43,449 bases of DNA, taken from positions 1 to 43,449 of the IMG/VR virus record IMGVR_UViG_3300045747_000395. One strand, given 5' to 3'. Made by a program: the position numbers and the translations under genes. The stretch is from a virus. Shown in pieces: positions 20,752 through 29,045 of this stretch (positions within the stretch are counted from its first letter, which is position 1; each line of letters begins with the position of its first letter). The notes below the pieces were generated by a model that was not told the DNA's origin, did not search any database, and saw nothing but the letters and a program-made list of their open reading frames with translations.

Positions 20752-21861
20752 AATAGCGATGTGGATGTAACGGTGGATGAACTGCTGTGCGCCTATTACG
20801 ACTGCCGCCGGCGCAAGCGCAATACCATCAATGCGTTAAAATTTGAAACAAACCTGGAGCGTAACATCATGGATCTGTACCGGGATCTAATAGACGGCAG
20901 CTATCGTCCCGGTACCTCCATCTGCTTTGTCGTCACCCGGCCAAAACCCCGAGAGGTATGGGCTGCCGATTTCCGCGACAGGGTAGTGCATCACCTACTT
21001 TACAACCGGATAGCGGATCGCTTCCACCGCTCATTTATCACGGACAGTTGTGCCTGCATACCTGGTCGGGGCACCCTGTACGGAGCAAAGCGCCTGGAGC
21101 ATAAGATCAGGAGCATTACCCAGAACTGGTCGCAGCGTGCCTATTACCTGAAGCTGGATCTGGCCAACTTCTTTGTCAGCATCGACAAAAACATCCTCCG
21201 GGATTTGCTGGCCCGGAAGATCGCAGAGCCGTGGGTCATGTGTCTGGCTGAAACTATCCTGTTCCACGATCCACGGGAAAACGTCCAGATCAAGGGCGCA
21301 TCAAAACTACTGGCCCTGATCCCTCCGCATAAGAGCCTCTTCAACCAACCGGCGCACCTAGGGCTCCCGATCGGCAATCTCAGCAGCCAGTTTTTTGCCA
21401 ACGTCTACCTGGATGCCCTCGATCAGCACATCAAGCATCGCATCGGGGCAAAGCATTACATCAGGTATGTGGATGACATGATCCTGCTGCACAAATCACC
21501 GGAATGGCTGAATGCTGCAGCTGCCGAGATAAGCTGCTTTGTGCAGGACCGGCTCGGCATGGCCCTAAACCCACGCAAAACAATTCTCCAGCCGATTGAC
21601 AGGGGAGTGGATTTTGTCGGGCAGATCATCAAACCCTGGCGCCGGGTAACCCGTAAGACCACGCTTGAAAATGCGGCTGCTGCACTTGCCGGCAAGAGTG
21701 GTGAAGATTTAATGATGAGCGCAAACAGTTATCTCGGTTTGCTGCGACAAGCCAGCAGCAGCCATAACTCCCGTGCTCGGTTGTCTCGTATTGTAATTGG
21801 TAAGGGGCATTGTGTGGACAGTCAGTTCAGAAAGATATTCAGAAAGAAGGTATCAGCATGA
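20728..21861 (+). CDS. DGR reverse transcriptase
   Basis: About 377 residues from ATG 20728; GTG 20761 or 20776 would give the more usual N terminus, and no strong ribosome site decides. RT motifs in order: F-R-D-R-V-V-H-H-L-L (motif 1-2), LKLDLANFFVSIDKNIL (motif 3, first catalytic Asp), LPIGNLSSQFFANVYLDALD (21373-21390 encodes GNLSSQ, the DGR-type G-x-x-x-S-Q signature), YVDD at 21466-21477, and K-T-I-L-Q-P-I followed by V-D-F-V-G-Q. It should copy TR RNA into cDNA with errors at adenines. It is coupled to the next small gene by ATGA. Confidence 0.95.
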   Translation: MGFGRSADNSDVDVTVDELLCAYYDCRRRKRNTINALKFETNLERNIMDLYRDLIDGSYRPGTSICFVVTRPKPREVWAADFRDRVVHHLLYNRIADRFHRSFITDSCACIPGRGTLYGAKRLEHKIRSITQNWSQRAYYLKLDLANFFVSIDKNILRDLLARKIAEPWVMCLAETILFHDPRENVQIKGASKLLALIPPHKSLFNQPAHLGLPIGNLSSQFFANVYLDALDQHIKHRIGAKHYIRYVDDMILLHKSPEWLNAAAAEISCFVQDRLGMALNPRKTILQPIDRGVDFVGQIIKPWRRVTRKTTLENAAAALAGKSGEDLMMSANSYLGLLRQASSSHNSRARLSRIVIGKGHCVDSQFRKIFRKKVSA

Positions 21862-21998
21862 TCAACCCGCGCCTGCTCCCCACAACCATGATTATCCTCA
21901 GCATCCTGGCCGCCATCATCTACGGCCTCCAGGGCGATATCCGCCGAACCTGCTACTGGGTCGCCAGTGCCGTGCTCATTAACTCGGTAACCTACTGA
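21858..21998 (+). CDS. Small membrane protein after the DGR, unknown
   Basis: 46 residues from the ATG at 21858, overlapping the RT stop (ATGA). It has one or two hydrophobic stretches (TTMIILSILAAIIYG and CYWVASAVLINSV). It links the DGR to the terminase genes, the next start being two bases downstream. No family is recognised. Confidence 0.45.
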   Translation: MINPRLLPTTMIILSILAAIIYGLQGDIRRTCYWVASAVLINSVTY

Positions 21999-21999
21999 C

Positions 22000-22662
22000 A
22001 TGACCACCCACGCCTCACATCTGCAGGCCATCCTGGATGCTGCCACCACCGCCGCCAAGGCCAACCCCACCAGCGCCAACATTGCCGCCGTGGAGAAAGC
22101 CCACAAGGCCATGGATGACCACGCCCAGACAATGGCCGCCGATGCCTCTGGCGAAAAGTTCAAAACACAGGCCGCTGCCCTGGAATACCTGCAGCGCCGC
22201 TTCAAGATCGAAAAGAGCAAACTCAGCAAAGACGTCCAGGAAGGGCGCTGTCCGCGCAAAGAAGGAAACTTCCTGACCCGTGATCTCGACTTCTACGCCG
22301 CCGCCGTCCACCTGGAGCCTAAAACCAGCGAACAAAAACCGGCTGATGATCAAGATATCCGCCTCAAATCCGCCCAGGCCGAAGAGCGCGAACTGCGCGT
22401 CGCAAAGATGAAAAGTGAACTGATCGACGCAGCCGAAGAGGAAGCCCGTGACGCCAAACTCTGGTATGCCGTGCGATCGGATATCGAAAACGAAGGCCCC
22501 CGGGTCATAAACGAACTAATCAACCGCATTTCCACCCTGGGAATCCCCGAAGAGTATTACAACAGAATCGCGGCCCTGATCCCCGAGCTGCGCAACACCT
22601 ACGAAGATTCCCTGGCCGAAATATTCGACCGCTACGCCCAGGCCGGCGGGGTAGAAATATGA
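22000..22662 (+). CDS. Terminase small subunit-like protein
   Basis: 220 residues just upstream of the large terminase gene and coupled to it by overlap. An Ala-rich helical N terminus is followed by a likely HTH region at about 60-95 (AALEYLQRRFKIEKSKLSKD, R-C-P-R-K-E-G) and a helical oligomerisation-like C terminus (LWYAVRSDIENEGPRVINEL). Order and architecture fit a DNA-recognition terminase small subunit; sequence identity to a named family is not certain. Confidence 0.6.
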   Translation: MTTHASHLQAILDAATTAAKANPTSANIAAVEKAHKAMDDHAQTMAADASGEKFKTQAAALEYLQRRFKIEKSKLSKDVQEGRCPRKEGNFLTRDLDFYAAAVHLEPKTSEQKPADDQDIRLKSAQAEERELRVAKMKSELIDAAEEEARDAKLWYAVRSDIENEGPRVINELINRISTLGIPEEYYNRIAALIPELRNTYEDSLAEIFDRYAQAGGVEI

Positions 22663-24518
22663 TGCCGGCTCCGCAAAAAGAATTCATCCGCCTTCGACCG
22701 GGTGAAATTAAGGTTTTCCGGCGCAGAAAGCGCCTGCCTGGTCCGGAATGGATGGAACGGAATATCTATGTCCCGGTCGGATCCCGCCAGGGTCTCTATC
22801 GCAACTCCAACAATCCGGCCATGTACGGCGTGCTGGACTGGGCCACCCGGGCCTATGTCCGTGTCATCGTCATGGCCAAGGGAATTCAGGTCGGCGGAAC
22901 ACTGGTGTTTCATGGCCTCATGCTGCGGGAAGGCGAATACAGCAGCGACAATGCCTTGGTTGTCATGGCTGATGAAAAATCCATCAAGAAACTCAGCAAA
23001 AAACGCCTGCAGACGATGATCGACAAAAGCGCCTCTCTGTCCGCCATCAAGAGCAGTAATCCCGACGACACCAGCATCTACAGCATCACTCTGGCCCACG
23101 GCTTTACCATCGATCTCGGCTGGGCATCGTCCGAAATGTCGGTCTCTTCCGAATCCTACCGTGTGCTGTTGCTGGATGAGATCAGCAAATACAAGACCCG
23201 CGGCAACATCGAAGACGGCAAGGCCCGTACCACCGTCTTCGCCGACACCAAAAAGGTCTTTATGTGGTCCTCCCCCGGGATAGACACCGACGATCCTGAA
23301 AACCGTGATCCGCTGATGGTGGAAGCCGAGGCCTGCGACATCATGATGGATTACCATGCTATCTGTCCTGATTGCGGCACCGAGCAGGTCATGACCTTCG
23401 AGCAGTTCAGGTGGCCGGGTCAGACCACCCTCTCCGGAGAGATTGAAGCGGATCCCAAAGCCATCCGCCGCACTCGCTCCGTCTGGTACGAATGTACGCA
23501 CTGTCAATCCCGCTGGAACGACTGGAAGCGCGACAAGGCCGTCCTCACCGCCATGAAAAACGGCTGGAAACCAACCGAAGACGGGATCGAGTTTCCGCAA
23601 TCAATCTATTTCCACTTCCCCAGCTGGTTGTCCCCCTACGTCTCCCTGTCCGATGTCGTCGCCGACTGGCTGGAAGCCCAGGGCGACGAAGAAAAACTGC
23701 GCAAGTGGAACAACCGTCATGCCGGGGTCTCGCACATCCGCAAAGTCGCCGGCAAGCGCGAACCGGAAATGCTGCTGAAGTTCAAATCCGAACTGCCGCG
23801 CAACCTGGTCCCGCCCGACACCGCCATGGTGGCCCTGCTGGTCGATACCCAGCAGGCCAGTTTTTATTATGAGGTCTGGGCCCTGGGTTATGCCCCGCAG
23901 GTATCGCTGCACATGATGCGGCATGGCATAGTCGAAACCTTTGCTGATATCGAAGGCATGCTGGCTGGAACCTGGCTGGATCATGCCGAACGGGAATACC
24001 GTATCAGCGGTGGCCTGATCGACTCCGGCGGTACCCGTCGCGGTTGGCAGAAACATTCCCGCACCGTCGAAGTTTACGAATGGTGCAGCCGTAACCGTGT
24101 GATCATGCCGATCAAGGGCGGCCATGGCCGTGCCGGTGAAATGATCAGTTTCAAGATGATCACCACCCTGCCCGGCACCAACAAGGCCATCCCCGGCGGT
24201 CTCAATCGTGCCAATATTCGGGTAGACCTGTTCAAGGATGAGCTGGAAAACCGAATGCACAAAGAACCTGACGATCCAGGTGCCCTGTCGTTTCATGATG
24301 CGATCGACGAACCTTTTGCCCGGCACTTCACCGCCGAGCACAAGGACAAGAGCGGCGACTGGATCCACGACCGCAAACAGAGAAACGACTACTGGGACTG
24401 CGCCGGATACGCCCTGGCCTTCCGGGAAATGATCAAGCTACGGATCCCGCTCAAGCCGGGAACGGAACAACCAAAAGACACTAAGACCAAAAATGACACA
24501 TCACGACGGAGGTGGTAA
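22659..24518 (+). CDS. Terminase large subunit, lambda gpA family
   Basis: 619 residues, the usual gpA-family length. The N terminus W-M-E-R-N-I-Y-V-P and the ATPase motifs fit: a degenerate Walker A V-M-A-K-G-I-Q-V-G-G-T at 71-81 (gpA enzymes also deviate here) and Walker B YRVLLLDEISKY at 167-178. Two Cys pairs (236/239 and 279/282) form a zinc ribbon as in many gpA homologues. The nuclease half includes GGLIDSGGTRRGW and ends with a W-D-C-A-G-Y-A-L-A helix. It packages phage DNA into proheads and cuts concatemers. Confidence 0.9.
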   Translation: MMPAPQKEFIRLRPGEIKVFRRRKRLPGPEWMERNIYVPVGSRQGLYRNSNNPAMYGVLDWATRAYVRVIVMAKGIQVGGTLVFHGLMLREGEYSSDNALVVMADEKSIKKLSKKRLQTMIDKSASLSAIKSSNPDDTSIYSITLAHGFTIDLGWASSEMSVSSESYRVLLLDEISKYKTRGNIEDGKARTTVFADTKKVFMWSSPGIDTDDPENRDPLMVEAEACDIMMDYHAICPDCGTEQVMTFEQFRWPGQTTLSGEIEADPKAIRRTRSVWYECTHCQSRWNDWKRDKAVLTAMKNGWKPTEDGIEFPQSIYFHFPSWLSPYVSLSDVVADWLEAQGDEEKLRKWNNRHAGVSHIRKVAGKREPEMLLKFKSELPRNLVPPDTAMVALLVDTQQASFYYEVWALGYAPQVSLHMMRHGIVETFADIEGMLAGTWLDHAEREYRISGGLIDSGGTRRGWQKHSRTVEVYEWCSRNRVIMPIKGGHGRAGEMISFKMITTLPGTNKAIPGGLNRANIRVDLFKDELENRMHKEPDDPGALSFHDAIDEPFARHFTAEHKDKSGDWIHDRKQRNDYWDCAGYALAFREMIKLRIPLKPGTEQPKDTKTKNDTSRRRW

Positions 24519-24761
24519 ATGGAAGCAAAGAGCAAAGGGCAGTCCACACGAAACAAGAGCATATCACCACCACCGCCCCCCTCGGCCGAATCCGACCTGC
24601 TGGTCGGCATGAAGTCAATCTGTTCCTTCCTGCGTATGAGCGAAGCGACCGTCCTCAAATGGCTGCGGGAATATGACGACTTCCCGGTCAAGAAAAACGG
24701 CGGCTATGTGTCCAGTCGCTACAAACTCAACATCTGGTTTCAGAACTATTTGGAAAGATGA
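24519..24761 (+). CDS. Small winged-helix/HTH protein (Nu1- or excisionase-like)
   Basis: 80 residues with GGAGG upstream, starting right after the terminase stop. After a disordered Pro-rich start (PPPPPSAESDLL), residues about 29-75 form a MerR/Nu1-like helix-turn-helix: LVGMKSICSFLRMSEATVLKW followed by a wing with P-V-K-K-N-G-G-Y-V. Such proteins serve as terminase small subunits or excisionases. Its position after the large subunit suggests packaging or late regulation. It may be the cos-binding partner instead of, or with, the 22000 gene. Confidence 0.55.
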   Translation: MEAKSKGQSTRNKSISPPPPPSAESDLLVGMKSICSFLRMSEATVLKWLREYDDFPVKKNGGYVSSRYKLNIWFQNYLER

Positions 24762-24767
24762 CCCGCA

Positions 24768-24788
24768 GGGGCGGGAAACCGCCCCTTT
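24768..24788 (+). terminator. Hairpin terminator after the packaging operon
   Basis: GGGGCGG (24768-24774), tetraloop GAAA and CCGCCCC (24779-24785) form a perfect 7-bp GC hairpin followed by TTT and an A-rich stretch. The T-run is short, so termination may be partial. It separates terminase from the head operon. Confidence 0.6.
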
Positions 24789-24872
24789 AAAACCCCCATG
24801 TCAAGCAGAAAAACGCCATAAAAACCCACAAAAACCCCCCGAAAACCCTTAAAAACACCACAAAAACCAAAA
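24789..24872 (+). promoter_or_regulatory. Phased A-tract element upstream of the portal operon
   Basis: A-tracts of four or five start at 24789, 24809, 24820, 24830, 24842, 24851, 24862 and 24869; five successive steps from 24809 to 24862 average 10.6 bases, close to one helical turn, with C-rich DNA between them. Such phasing causes intrinsic curvature. It lies in the 167-base gap before the gpW-like gene and has a counterpart at 31447-31519. Confidence 0.5.
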
Positions 24873-24928
24873 CCGCCGAATTACGGCCCTATGATTGCGG
24901 ATAAAATCCCGCATATCAGGTGGCGTCC

Positions 24929-25171
24929 ATGGCTATCTACACCCTGGCAGAGCTCGAAACAGAAATCAGTACCTACAAAACCGCCCTCACCGGCCTGGCT
25001 GACGGGAAGACCATCACCATGGCCGACAAGACCCTCACCCGCCACGATATCCCCGCCATGCGTGATCATCTGCAATGGTTGGACAACCAGCGCAGCCAGC
25101 TAACCGCCACAGGCGGCATTAGTGCCGCCCCCGTCGGTCGCACCTATGCCAGCAATGGAAGGGGTCGCTGA
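24929..25171 (+). CDS. Head-tail joining protein, gpW-like
   Basis: 80 residues from the ATG at 24929 with AGGTGG five bases upstream. AIYTLAELETEISTYKTAL, then K-T-I-T-M-A-D-K-T and a helix ending H-L-Q-W-L-D-N-Q, matches the gpW fold (helix, beta hairpin, helix) of lambda-like phages. It sits immediately before the portal gene, as gpW does in lambda. Its stop overlaps the portal start (TGATG). Confidence 0.8.
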   Translation: MAIYTLAELETEISTYKTALTGLADGKTITMADKTLTRHDIPAMRDHLQWLDNQRSQLTATGGISAAPVGRTYASNGRGR

Positions 25172-27105
25172 TGAGCATTCTCTCCAGCATCGAACATGGC
25201 CTCGATCGTACCATCGGCATCTTCTCCCCCGCCTCCGAGATCCGCCGCCGCATCCAGCGCAAGGGTGCCGAACAGGCCCGCCAATATGCCGCCGCCAAAT
25301 CCAACCGCTCCACCGGCAACTGGTCACCCTGTGGCCAGGATGTCAACTCCCTGATCCGTTCCAGTTCCGTCAACGTCCGCAATCGTACCCGCCAGCTGGT
25401 GCGCGACTTCGCTTATTTCGCCCGCGCCGTGGATGTCCTGGTGGATTACACCGTTGGTACCGGCATACAGTATCAATCCCGCGTCACCCGCGGCATCGAT
25501 GATGCCGGCAAGAGCAAACTGAACACCCGCGCCATCCGCCAGATCGAAGACGCCTGGCAATGGTGGATGGAAGAAGCCGACGCCTCCGGCCGCCTGCATT
25601 ATTACGAACTGGAACAGCTGGCCAAGCGTCAGGATGTGGAAAGCGGCCAACACCTGTTTGTAAAAGTCCACCTGAACGATCCCAAGCGCTTCATCCCCTT
25701 CGCCATCATGCCTTACGAAGTGGACTGGCTTACCTCCAATTACACCACCGTCGGTGCCGGTAACATTGTCGACCAGGGCGTCGAATGTGAACCGATCACT
25801 GGCCGCGTCGTCGCCTATCATTTCGCTGTCCCCAACGGCTTCAACAACCTGACCGGCGGTGTAAAGTCCCAGCGCATCCTGGCCGAAAACGTCATCCACG
25901 GTTTCAAGACCCTGCGCCCCGGCCAGTTGACCGGAATTTCCCCTTTCACCACCGCCATCCTGATCGCCGATGACCTGCATGAGTACCTGAACGCCGAAAT
26001 AGACGGCGCAAAAATGGCGGCCAAATATCTGGCGATAATAGAAACCCCCGACATTGCCGGATTCCAGGGCGTGCGGGCCACCGCAGGCGACAATGGTCAG
26101 ATGATCGAATCGATGGAAAACGCCATCATCGAATACACACGACCCGGTGAAAAGGTCAACTTCGCCAATCACAACCGCCCCGGTGATTCCTTCGAGCCCT
26201 TCACCCGCCTGATCCTGCGCATGGTCGCCATCAGCACCGGCGTCACCTACGAACTGCTGACCGGCGATTACAATAACATCAACTACAGCAACCTGCGCGG
26301 CATCAGGAACGACTTCATGAAGATGGTCATGCCGCTGCAGCAGCGTCATATCCGACAATTCAGCAAGCCGGTATTTGAATCCTTCATGGAATCCTGTTAC
26401 CTCTCCGGAAAACTCAACCTGCCGGGCTACTCCGCCAACCCACGCCCCTGGCTGGCAGGTCACTGGCAGGCGCCTGGTGTGGAGAGCATCGATCCGCTGC
26501 GCGAAGGCAAAGCCAATCTGGATCAGGTCGGCGGCTTGCTCAAATCTCCGCAGGAGATCACCTCCGCCCGTGGCCGCGATTACGAAGACGTCCTCAACGA
26601 GATCGCCGAAGCCAACCGCATGGCCGATGCCCGTGGTTTGTCGCCAGCCGCCGTCAAAACCGCTCTGGCCTCCAACCCGGCCTCTATCTCTGGTGAACCA
26701 GCCGCTAGCGCCACTGATACAAAACCGGCCAAGCGTGATGAGCGCATGGAACTGGCCGAGCGGGCTATTGATGCCCTGGCGAATCGGGAAACACCGGTAC
26801 CTGCTGCACCACCGGTCATTAACATAACCAACAACATGCCGGAACAATCGCCGCAGCCCGCGCCGGTTGTAAATGTTACCAACCAAAACAACTTGCCGGA
26901 ACAGCTACCGCAGACAGCACCGATTGTTAATGTTACCAACCAAAACAACATGCCGGAGCAACCAGCCCTGGTAGTAAACAACAACATCCCGCCGCAGGCT
27001 GCACCCGTCATCCGCAATGAGATAACCGTGCAACCGGCGGCTGCCAAAGAAGTCACGCTGAAAAAAGACGCCAATGGCAAAGTCGTTGGCGCGGAAGTTA
27101 AATAA
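25171..27105 (+). CDS. Portal protein, lambda gpB family, with repetitive C-terminal tail
   Basis: 644 residues. The core shows lambda-portal features: SVNVRNRTRQLVRDF, YTVGTGIQYQSRV, then VIHGFKTLRPGQLTGISPF and YELLTGDYNNINYSNLR. It forms the dodecameric ring through which DNA passes. Residues about 545-610 are a low-complexity tail with three imperfect repeats (I/V-N-x-T-N-Q-N-N-x-P-E-Q) with DNA periods of 51 and 57 bases; similar tails occur in other phage portals, possibly contacting the scaffold. Confidence 0.9.
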   Translation: MSILSSIEHGLDRTIGIFSPASEIRRRIQRKGAEQARQYAAAKSNRSTGNWSPCGQDVNSLIRSSSVNVRNRTRQLVRDFAYFARAVDVLVDYTVGTGIQYQSRVTRGIDDAGKSKLNTRAIRQIEDAWQWWMEEADASGRLHYYELEQLAKRQDVESGQHLFVKVHLNDPKRFIPFAIMPYEVDWLTSNYTTVGAGNIVDQGVECEPITGRVVAYHFAVPNGFNNLTGGVKSQRILAENVIHGFKTLRPGQLTGISPFTTAILIADDLHEYLNAEIDGAKMAAKYLAIIETPDIAGFQGVRATAGDNGQMIESMENAIIEYTRPGEKVNFANHNRPGDSFEPFTRLILRMVAISTGVTYELLTGDYNNINYSNLRGIRNDFMKMVMPLQQRHIRQFSKPVFESFMESCYLSGKLNLPGYSANPRPWLAGHWQAPGVESIDPLREGKANLDQVGGLLKSPQEITSARGRDYEDVLNEIAEANRMADARGLSPAAVKTALASNPASISGEPAASATDTKPAKRDERMELAERAIDALANRETPVPAAPPVINITNNMPEQSPQPAPVVNVTNQNNLPEQLPQTAPIVNVTNQNNMPEQPALVVNNNIPPQAAPVIRNEITVQPAAAKEVTLKKDANGKVVGAEVK

Positions 27106-27129
27106 GAGTTCAATTAAAAGGAGAGCATC

Positions 27130-27732
27130 ATGTCAAAACAACTATCAGTAGCAGTAAGAAACGCACGGCTGGACGCATACGAAACCGCAATAGGAACAGC
27201 TCCAAAGTTCAGGATCTACACCGGTGCACCGCCCGCCAACTGTGCAGCAGCCAGAACCGGCACACTGATTAGGGAAATCACGCTACCGTCAGACTGGATG
27301 AACGCCGCTTCAACCGGCAGCAAGACCCTGTTGGGGTCATGGACCGACAGTGCAGCAGGTTTGGCAGGCACAGCCGGTCATTATGCAATTATGGATACAG
27401 CTGGCACGAACTGTCACGACCAGGGCACGATTGCACAGAATGTGGTTATCAATACTAGTTCGCTAACAGCGGCCAATGGCAATGTATTGAACTTTGCCTC
27501 TACAACCGGTGTTGCCGTGGGGCAGAACATATCGGGTACCGGGATTGTCGCAGGCTCAACAGTTCTGGCTTTCACCGGCACAACCGTAACCATGAGCATG
27601 TCAACAACCGCAGGCGTAGCAAGTGCCGCCAGTATCACATTCGGTGGCGATTTTGCTTTGGACAACGTGGTTATTGCTCAGAGTCAGACAATCACCATTT
27701 CATCCTGGACACAGACAGACGGCAACGCATAA
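27130..27732 (+). CDS. Phage structural protein with inserted Ig-like domain
   Basis: 200 residues with AAGGAG upstream. Residues 1-105 (ARLDAYETAIGTAPKFRIYT, then GHYAIMDTAGTNCHDQGTI) and the end (GDFALDNVVIAQSQTITISS) look like the two halves of a small phage virion protein family. Between them, about 107-167, is a module of the ISGTGIVAGSTVLAFTGTTV type seen in many surface proteins. First gene of a repetitive-protein block between portal and capsid. A capsid decoration or head-fibre role is inferred. Confidence 0.5.
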   Translation: MSKQLSVAVRNARLDAYETAIGTAPKFRIYTGAPPANCAAARTGTLIREITLPSDWMNAASTGSKTLLGSWTDSAAGLAGTAGHYAIMDTAGTNCHDQGTIAQNVVINTSSLTAANGNVLNFASTTGVAVGQNISGTGIVAGSTVLAFTGTTVTMSMSTTAGVASAASITFGGDFALDNVVIAQSQTITISSWTQTDGNA

Positions 27733-27741
27733 GGGGGTATT

Positions 27742-27879
27742 ATGGAAGTCCATATACCTAAAGAATGGGCCGAGATCATTTTGAGTTGGGAAGAAGCTGC
27801 CAACTCAGAAGGTCAAGGTTTGCCTGATACTGGAATTGTAGCTTGGATACATGCAACGTATCCAGAATTGAGGGGATAG
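27742..27879 (+). CDS. Small acidic protein, 45 residues, unknown
   Basis: ATG at 27742 with AAGGGGG upstream, TAG at 27877-27879, filling the gap between two structural genes. The product (KEWAEIILSWEEAANSEG, ending A-T-Y-P-E-L-R-G) is acidic and Trp-rich. Good ribosome site and tight fit support it. Confidence 0.5.
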   Translation: MEVHIPKEWAEIILSWEEAANSEGQGLPDTGIVAWIHATYPELRG

Positions 27880-27882
27880 AAT

Positions 27883-28992
27883 ATGTCACTTACCGTTACA
27901 GTAGCACATACAACTAATGCGACAGGCGGAGATTCTGCTGGACTGATAGGGCAAACAGCCTTTAACGGCACAGGTGCTCATACTATTACCGTTGATGGAT
28001 TTGCTGGTGATGGGGGTTACGCATTTAGATATGCTTTTGCTACTGCTACAACTAACACCCCGGCCGCAGGTACAATTCAATTCAATAACGCAACACTCGC
28101 AAGCGTTACTGCTATATATGTAAACGAGACTGAAGCTGCGGGTATCGCTCTTGGGTCAATAATTAATGGCATTAATGTCAATGATCGATTGATGTTTTCC
28201 AACAGTGATAGATCAGATTTCCAAGTGTTTCTTGTTACTGCTGTTCCTACAACAACAGGCGGAGTAACGACTTTCACAGTAACTAGAACCGCAGGAACAG
28301 CAGCGCTGTTTGCTGCTGCTGAGACTATATTTCTATCCCCTCGTAGGACTGCCGATAATATAGGTCTTTCTGCCGGGACTACAGCAATTGCCCCTGCAAA
28401 TATTGCCGCTGGTACGAACAAGACAACAACTGCCGCAGGCGATATAATGTATGATGGAGCATCATTCCAGTTTGCAAATGCGGCAGCAGCAAGAGGTGTG
28501 GTATCGCTTGAGCAATTCATTCAACTAAACACAGCTTATACTATGGTTTCACAAACAGCGGCACAAAAGGCTTTTAACAACCCTACTGGCGGGGCGCTTA
28601 CTGTTCTTGCTTCTACCCTCTATTTCTTTGAAGGTATGTTTAACTTATCCGCCATGTCCGTATCATCTGGATCGTTTGGTTTTGCATTTGGTGGAACTGC
28701 AACGAGAACATCAGAATTATGGGAAGCGATAGCTAAAAAGACTGCACCAGCAACCGCAGCCGCACCACAAACCTCTCTCAATACAGCCGCAAATACTACA
28801 CTCGCAACAGCAAGTCTAATAGCTACTGGTTATTTTACTGTTCGTGGTGTAGTCAAGATAAACGCCGCTGGAACACTAATACCTATGATTTCTCTTACCG
28901 TAGCCGCCGCCGCAGTCGTTGGTGTAAACTCTTATTTTCGCCTTACTCCAATGGGTGCTAACACTCAACTCTCTGTAGGTAACTGGGCTTAA
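27883..28992 (+). CDS. Ala/Thr-rich structural protein, head-cassette, unknown fold
   Basis: 369 residues, three bases after the preceding mini-gene. Composition is rich in Ala, Thr, Gly and Asn with alternating beta-strand patterns, typical of virion surface proteins; the last 120 residues (FFEGMFNLSAMSVSSGSFGF, then YFTVRGVVKINAAGTLIPMI, F-R-L-T-P-M-G) resemble a jelly-roll-like trimer end. Its codon use seems more AT-rich than the capsid genes, hinting at separate acquisition. Probably a head fibre or decoration protein. Confidence 0.45.
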   Translation: MSLTVTVAHTTNATGGDSAGLIGQTAFNGTGAHTITVDGFAGDGGYAFRYAFATATTNTPAAGTIQFNNATLASVTAIYVNETEAAGIALGSIINGINVNDRLMFSNSDRSDFQVFLVTAVPTTTGGVTTFTVTRTAGTAALFAAAETIFLSPRRTADNIGLSAGTTAIAPANIAAGTNKTTTAAGDIMYDGASFQFANAAAARGVVSLEQFIQLNTAYTMVSQTAAQKAFNNPTGGALTVLASTLYFFEGMFNLSAMSVSSGSFGFAFGGTATRTSELWEAIAKKTAPATAAAPQTSLNTAANTTLATASLIATGYFTVRGVVKINAAGTLIPMISLTVAAAAVVGVNSYFRLTPMGANTQLSVGNWA

Positions 28993-29006
28993 AAGGAGTT
29001 GTATCA

Positions 29007-29045
29007 ATGGCAACTCTGCTCTTTGACATTTTGGTGATTGGCTGA
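29007..29045 (+). CDS. 12-residue leader peptide coupled to the next gene
   Basis: ATG at 29007 has a strong AAAAGGAG site and ends at TGA 29043-29045, which overlaps the ATG at 29045 as TGATG. The downstream gene has no site of its own, so ribosomes probably reach it by reinitiation. The peptide itself need not have a function. Confidence 0.4.
   Translation: MATLLFDILVIG

Noticed and set aside
22632-24368. Minus-strand frames of 322 and 255 codons opposite the large terminase
   Set aside because: The plus-strand protein is a full gpA-family terminase, and the antisense products show no motif.
25324-26886. A 520-codon open frame on the minus strand opposite the portal gene
   Set aside because: It is antisense to a clearly conserved portal protein, has low-complexity Gly/Val/Asp composition typical of a shadow frame in GC-biased codon use, and has no ribosome site.
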